From Chloroflexota bacterium (GTDB taxonomy: Bacteria; Chloroflexota; Anaerolineae; DTLA01): 64,000 nt of DNA. Of the stretch, positions 62,090 to 64,000 are shown piece after piece. The position numbers were made by a program, and so were the translations under genes. The stretch's first letter is position 1; the number at the start of each line of letters is the position of its first letter. Location of the stretch: contig JADBJK010000073.1 of NCBI GenBank assembly GCA_014874485.1, positions 1-64,000 on the forward strand, read 5' to 3'. The notes below the pieces were generated by a model. It saw only the letters and a program-made list of their open reading frames with translations, was not told where the DNA came from and did not search any database.

Positions 62090-62161
62090 GCCCACGACCA
62101 GACTTGAACTGGTGACCCCATTCTTACCAAGAATGTGCTCTACCGACTGAGCTACGTGGGC
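62090..62161 (-). tRNA. tRNA-Thr (GGT)
   Basis: A 72-nt cloverleaf. The acceptor pairs GCCCACG with CGTGGGC, the anticodon stem pairs CATTC with GAATG around TTGGTAA, and the T arm contains AGTTCAAGTCT. Confidence 0.95.
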
Positions 62162-62185
62162 CTCTACGCCGCTGTGCAGCCAGGT

Positions 62186-62266
62186 GGGCAGGGGCGGATT
62201 CGAACCACCGAAGGCTGAGCCAACTGATTTACAGTCAGTCCCCTTTGGCCGCTTGGGTACCTGCCC
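62186..62266 (-). tRNA. tRNA-Tyr (GTA)
   Basis: An 81-nt class II tRNA. The acceptor pairs GGGCAGG with CCTGCCC, the anticodon stem pairs ACTGA with TCAGT around CTGTAAA, and a long variable arm is present. Confidence 0.95.
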
Positions 62267-62324
62267 ACGGAAAGCCGTTTTTCAAATCACAACCGGCGTG
62301 TGCTGCAGCGCCGGCTGTCCAGGA

Positions 62325-62396
62325 GCCGACGGTGGGACTTGAACCCGCAACCCGCGGTTTACAAAACCGCTGCTCTGCCGATTGAGCTACGTCGGC
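62325..62396 (-). tRNA. tRNA-Thr (TGT)
   Basis: A 72-nt cloverleaf. The acceptor pairs GCCGACG with CGTCGGC and the anticodon stem pairs GCGGT with ACCGC around TTTGTAA. It is the first gene of the tRNA-tuf-rpmG transcript. Confidence 0.95.
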
Positions 62397-62432
62397 TCGG
62401 AGACGGGGTACACCCACCACGTCGGCAAACGC

Positions 62433-62461
62433 ATTATACCCACACTGACCTCAATGGTCAA
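62433..62461 (-). promoter_or_regulatory. Promoter of the tRNA-tuf operon
   Basis: Minus strand: TTGACC (62461-62456), 17 bp, TATAAT (62438-62433), 36 bp before tRNA-Thr. It is one of the strongest promoters in the window, as expected for stable RNA and EF-Tu. Confidence 0.8.
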
Positions 62462-62567
62462 GTTGGTGGGCTCACCGCATAGCAACGTGCAAGTATACGC
62501 ATAACGCCCCCTGTGTCAAATTGAGCGCGGACGCATGGCGGCGAAATGACCCTGCGCTGTCGCTGCC

Positions 62568-62596
62568 TTGACAAGAAACGCAAGTCAGGATATAAT
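62568..62596 (+). promoter_or_regulatory. Consensus promoter of the dtxR-feoAB operon
   Basis: TTGACA (62568-62573), 17 bp, TATAAT (62591-62596) is a perfect sigma-70 consensus. A perfect promoter is expected where a repressor supplies control. Confidence 0.85.
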
Positions 62597-62632
62597 AGGG
62601 TATCCTAATCTTCAATATTAGGCTTTCCTAAT
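62594..62632. promoter_or_regulatory. Two tandem DtxR-type operator palindromes
   Basis: AATAGGGTATCCTAAT (62594-62609) and ATTAGGCTTTCCTAAT (62617-62632) share the half-site TTAGG/CCTAA of iron- and manganese-dependent DtxR-family repressors. They are spaced 23 bp apart (start to start), and the first overlaps the -10 box. Confidence 0.75.
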
Positions 62633-62651
62633 CATCGCGCGGAGTTCCGGG

Positions 62652-63305
62652 ATGATCTCGCAGAGCGTGGAAGAATACCTGGAGGCGATCTACAAACTGG
62701 CTGAGGACGGCGCGCCCGCGGGCATCCCTGCCCTGGCCGAGCGGCTGGGCGTCTCGTCGGTGTCCGCCAACGAGATGGTCCGCCGACTGGAGCGCGACGG
62801 GCTGGTGACGTATGCCCCGTACAAGGGCGTAACCCTCACCGCCGAGGGCGAGGCGCGCGCCCTCAATATCCTGCGGCGGCACCGATTGTGGGAACGGTTC
62901 CTGGTGGACGTGCTCGCCATGCCCTGGGAGGAGGCCCACGAGGCCGCCTGCGGCTTGGAGCACGTCTCGTCGCCCAGCCTGATAGACCGGCTGGAGCGCT
63001 TCCTGGGCGAGCCCGACACGTGCCCCCACGGCCATGCCGTGCCCACTGCCACCGGCCAGATTGCCGCCCGCAACGGGCATCCCCTGTCCGACCTGGCGGA
63101 GGGGGACGAGGCGGTGGTAGTCCAAGTCCCGGAGGAGGAGCCCGGCGTGCTCACCTACCTGAGCGGGTTGGGGTTACGTCCGGGGACCGCCGTGGTGGTG
63201 GAGGCCATCGCGCCGTTTGAGGGTCCTCTGACACTGCGGGTGGGCGAGGCCGTCCTGGCCCTGGGGAGGAATCTCGCCTCGCGCATTCTGGTTGAGCGAA
63301 AGTGA
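62652..63305 (+). CDS. DtxR-family metal-dependent repressor with FeoA-like domain
   Basis: A 217-residue regulator. Winged helix at 1-65 (LAERLGVSSVSANEMVRRLE), dimerisation and metal domain at 66-125, where the Cys and Glu-His ligands are visible in AACGLEH, and an SH3-like FeoA domain at about 140-215 (LSDLAEGDEAVVVQVPEEEP). It should bind Fe(II) or Mn(II) and repress the operon. It overlaps the alternative feoA start by 4 bp (GTGA). Confidence 0.92.
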   Translation: MISQSVEEYLEAIYKLAEDGAPAGIPALAERLGVSSVSANEMVRRLERDGLVTYAPYKGVTLTAEGEARALNILRRHRLWERFLVDVLAMPWEEAHEAACGLEHVSSPSLIDRLERFLGEPDTCPHGHAVPTATGQIAARNGHPLSDLAEGDEAVVVQVPEEEPGVLTYLSGLGLRPGTAVVVEAIAPFEGPLTLRVGEAVLALGRNLASRILVERK

Positions 63306-63313
63306 GGGACATC

Positions 63314-63640
63314 ATGCACGCGAAGAAGCACTTTCACCTCGGGAAGCATTTCTGGAGACGGGAGCACAAGACGGCGGTCGCAGATGGCCGGGCCGTTACG
63401 CTTGGCACGCTGCCTGCGGGCAAGACGGCCACCATCGCCGAACTCCAGGGCGGGCGCGGGTTCACGACGCGCATGGCCGCGTTGGGCTTCACCCCTGGCG
63501 CTGAGGTTACCATGATCCAAAACTTCGGGCGCGGGCCCATCATCGTGCTGGTCCGCGGCACCCGCATCGCCCTGGGCCGAGGCGAGGCGGAACGCGTCTG
63601 GATTACGCCGAACGGAGGCAACGCCCATGGCGAATCGTGA
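63314..63640 (+). CDS. feoA: FeoA-family protein
   Basis: A 108-residue protein with a His-rich N-terminal extension ([19 protein letters not shown]), then the SH3-like domain ([40 protein letters not shown]). FeoA assists FeoB in ferrous iron uptake. ATG at 63314 has GAGGG 6 bp upstream; GTG at 63302 is possible. It overlaps feoB by 14 bp. Confidence 0.9.
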   Translation: MHAKKHFHLGKHFWRREHKTAVADGRAVTLGTLPAGKTATIAELQGGRGFTTRMAALGFTPGAEVTMIQNFGRGPIIVLVRGTRIALGRGEAERVWITPNGGNAHGES

Positions 63641-64000
63641 GGAAACGGCGCGCTCGGTCCCGTCCGTGCTTGGAGCCTGCTGCGCCGATGGGAGCGGCCC
63701 GGTGCAGCCCGCCGGCCCGTGCACCATTCGGGTAGCATTGGTGGGCCAGCCCAACGTGGGCAAGTCCACCGTGTTCAACCTGCTCACGGGCATGAACCAG
63801 CATGTGGGCAATTGGCCCGGCAAGACCGTGGAGCGCAAGGAAGGCATCCACCGCTGCGATGGCGTGGACATCCAGATTGTGGACCTGCCGGGCACCTACA
63901 GCCTCACGGCCAACTCGCTGGAGGAGCGTATCACCCGCGACTACATCATCCACGAGCGGCCCGACGTGGTGGTGATGGTGGCCGACGCGGCGTCGCTGGA
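63627..64000 (+). CDS. feoB: Ferrous iron transporter FeoB, N-terminal part (cut by window end)
   Basis: The first 124 residues are present. A short Cys-containing N-terminal stretch precedes the G domain: [16 protein letters not shown] (G1), [15 protein letters not shown] (G2 region) and VDLPGTYSL (G3). FeoB is the GTP-dependent membrane Fe(II) importer. The gene continues past 64000. Confidence 0.95.
   Translation, partial: MANREETARSVPSVLGACCADGSGPVQPAGPCTIRVALVGQPNVGKSTVFNLLTGMNQHVGNWPGKTVERKEGIHRCDGVDIQIVDLPGTYSLTANSLEERITRDYIIHERPDVVVMVADAASL

Overview
The window looks like a chromosomal segment of a free-living, probably thermophilic member of the Chloroflexota (Anaerolineae-like). 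Supports for this are the high GC content, many short interspersed repeats between genes, secreted proteins ending in an LPxVM/IPLV-type tail, and a mevalonate kinase-UbiX-UbiD operon. No rRNA gene is present, so the assignment is inference. Nearly all genes are intact and ordinary housekeeping or accessory genes. Consensus-like sigma-70 promoters can be read in front of many of them.

Layout. 1-2.8 kb: a 13-fold Asp-box secreted protein behind a MITE-like element. 3.0-13.1 kb: a minus-strand cytochrome c maturation cluster (ccmF, E, A, B, C, D, ccdA, tlpA) with three membrane proteins carrying zinc-ribbon or CcmI-like tails and no ccmH. 13.5-15.7 kb: SAM hydrolase and an Asp-type MurA. 15.8-18.7 kb: small phosphoglycosyltransferase, acyltransferase and a four-repeat secreted protein. 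18.9-19.7 kb: vapBC. 20.2-21.8 kb: serS under a T-box. 22.2-26.3 kb: glycerate-type glycosyltransferase, glycerate kinase and a binding lipoprotein. 26.7-29.5 kb: mevalonate kinase, UbiX, UbiD. 30.0-39.8 kb: NfeD and slipin genes separated by a 7.6-kb restriction-modification island (mod, mntA, hepT, res). 39.9-44.1 kb: CDF transporter, ComEA, cohesin-type protein, LCP protein. 45.1-49.7 kb: dnaE and pfkA. 50.3-51.0 kb: thioredoxin and a CsoR/CstR-family repressor. 51.3-56.3 kb: mannose-1-phosphate guanylyltransferase fusion, lgt, nitrilase-type amidase and nadE. 56.8-62.4 kb: the rplL-rplJ-rplA-rplK-nusG-secE-rpmG-tuf block with four tRNAs. 62.6-64 kb: a DtxR-type regulator and feoAB, with feoB cut by the window end.

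Three things stand out. First, a family of palindromic elements has related ends (GGGTGCATTTCAA type) that repeatedly lie 14-16 bp outside the -35 box of a neighbouring gene. One copy is flanked by an 8-bp direct repeat. Second, the type III Mod methyltransferase gene contains an in-frame REP-associated tyrosine transposase (RAYT) flanked by REP-like palindromes, inside an island that splits the usual NfeD-slipin pair. Third, mevalonate kinase is co-transcribed with UbiX and UbiD, as expected for an archaeal-type trans-anhydromevalonate phosphate route to isoprenoids.

Intergenic space is dominated by two repeat families. Family A is related to tcattgcgag...cgcaatgac and often carries a 26-bp perfect palindrome. 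Family B is built on ccgcagagacgcagag. Family A occurs at more than ten sites. Most gaps longer than 300 bases consist largely of these repeats.
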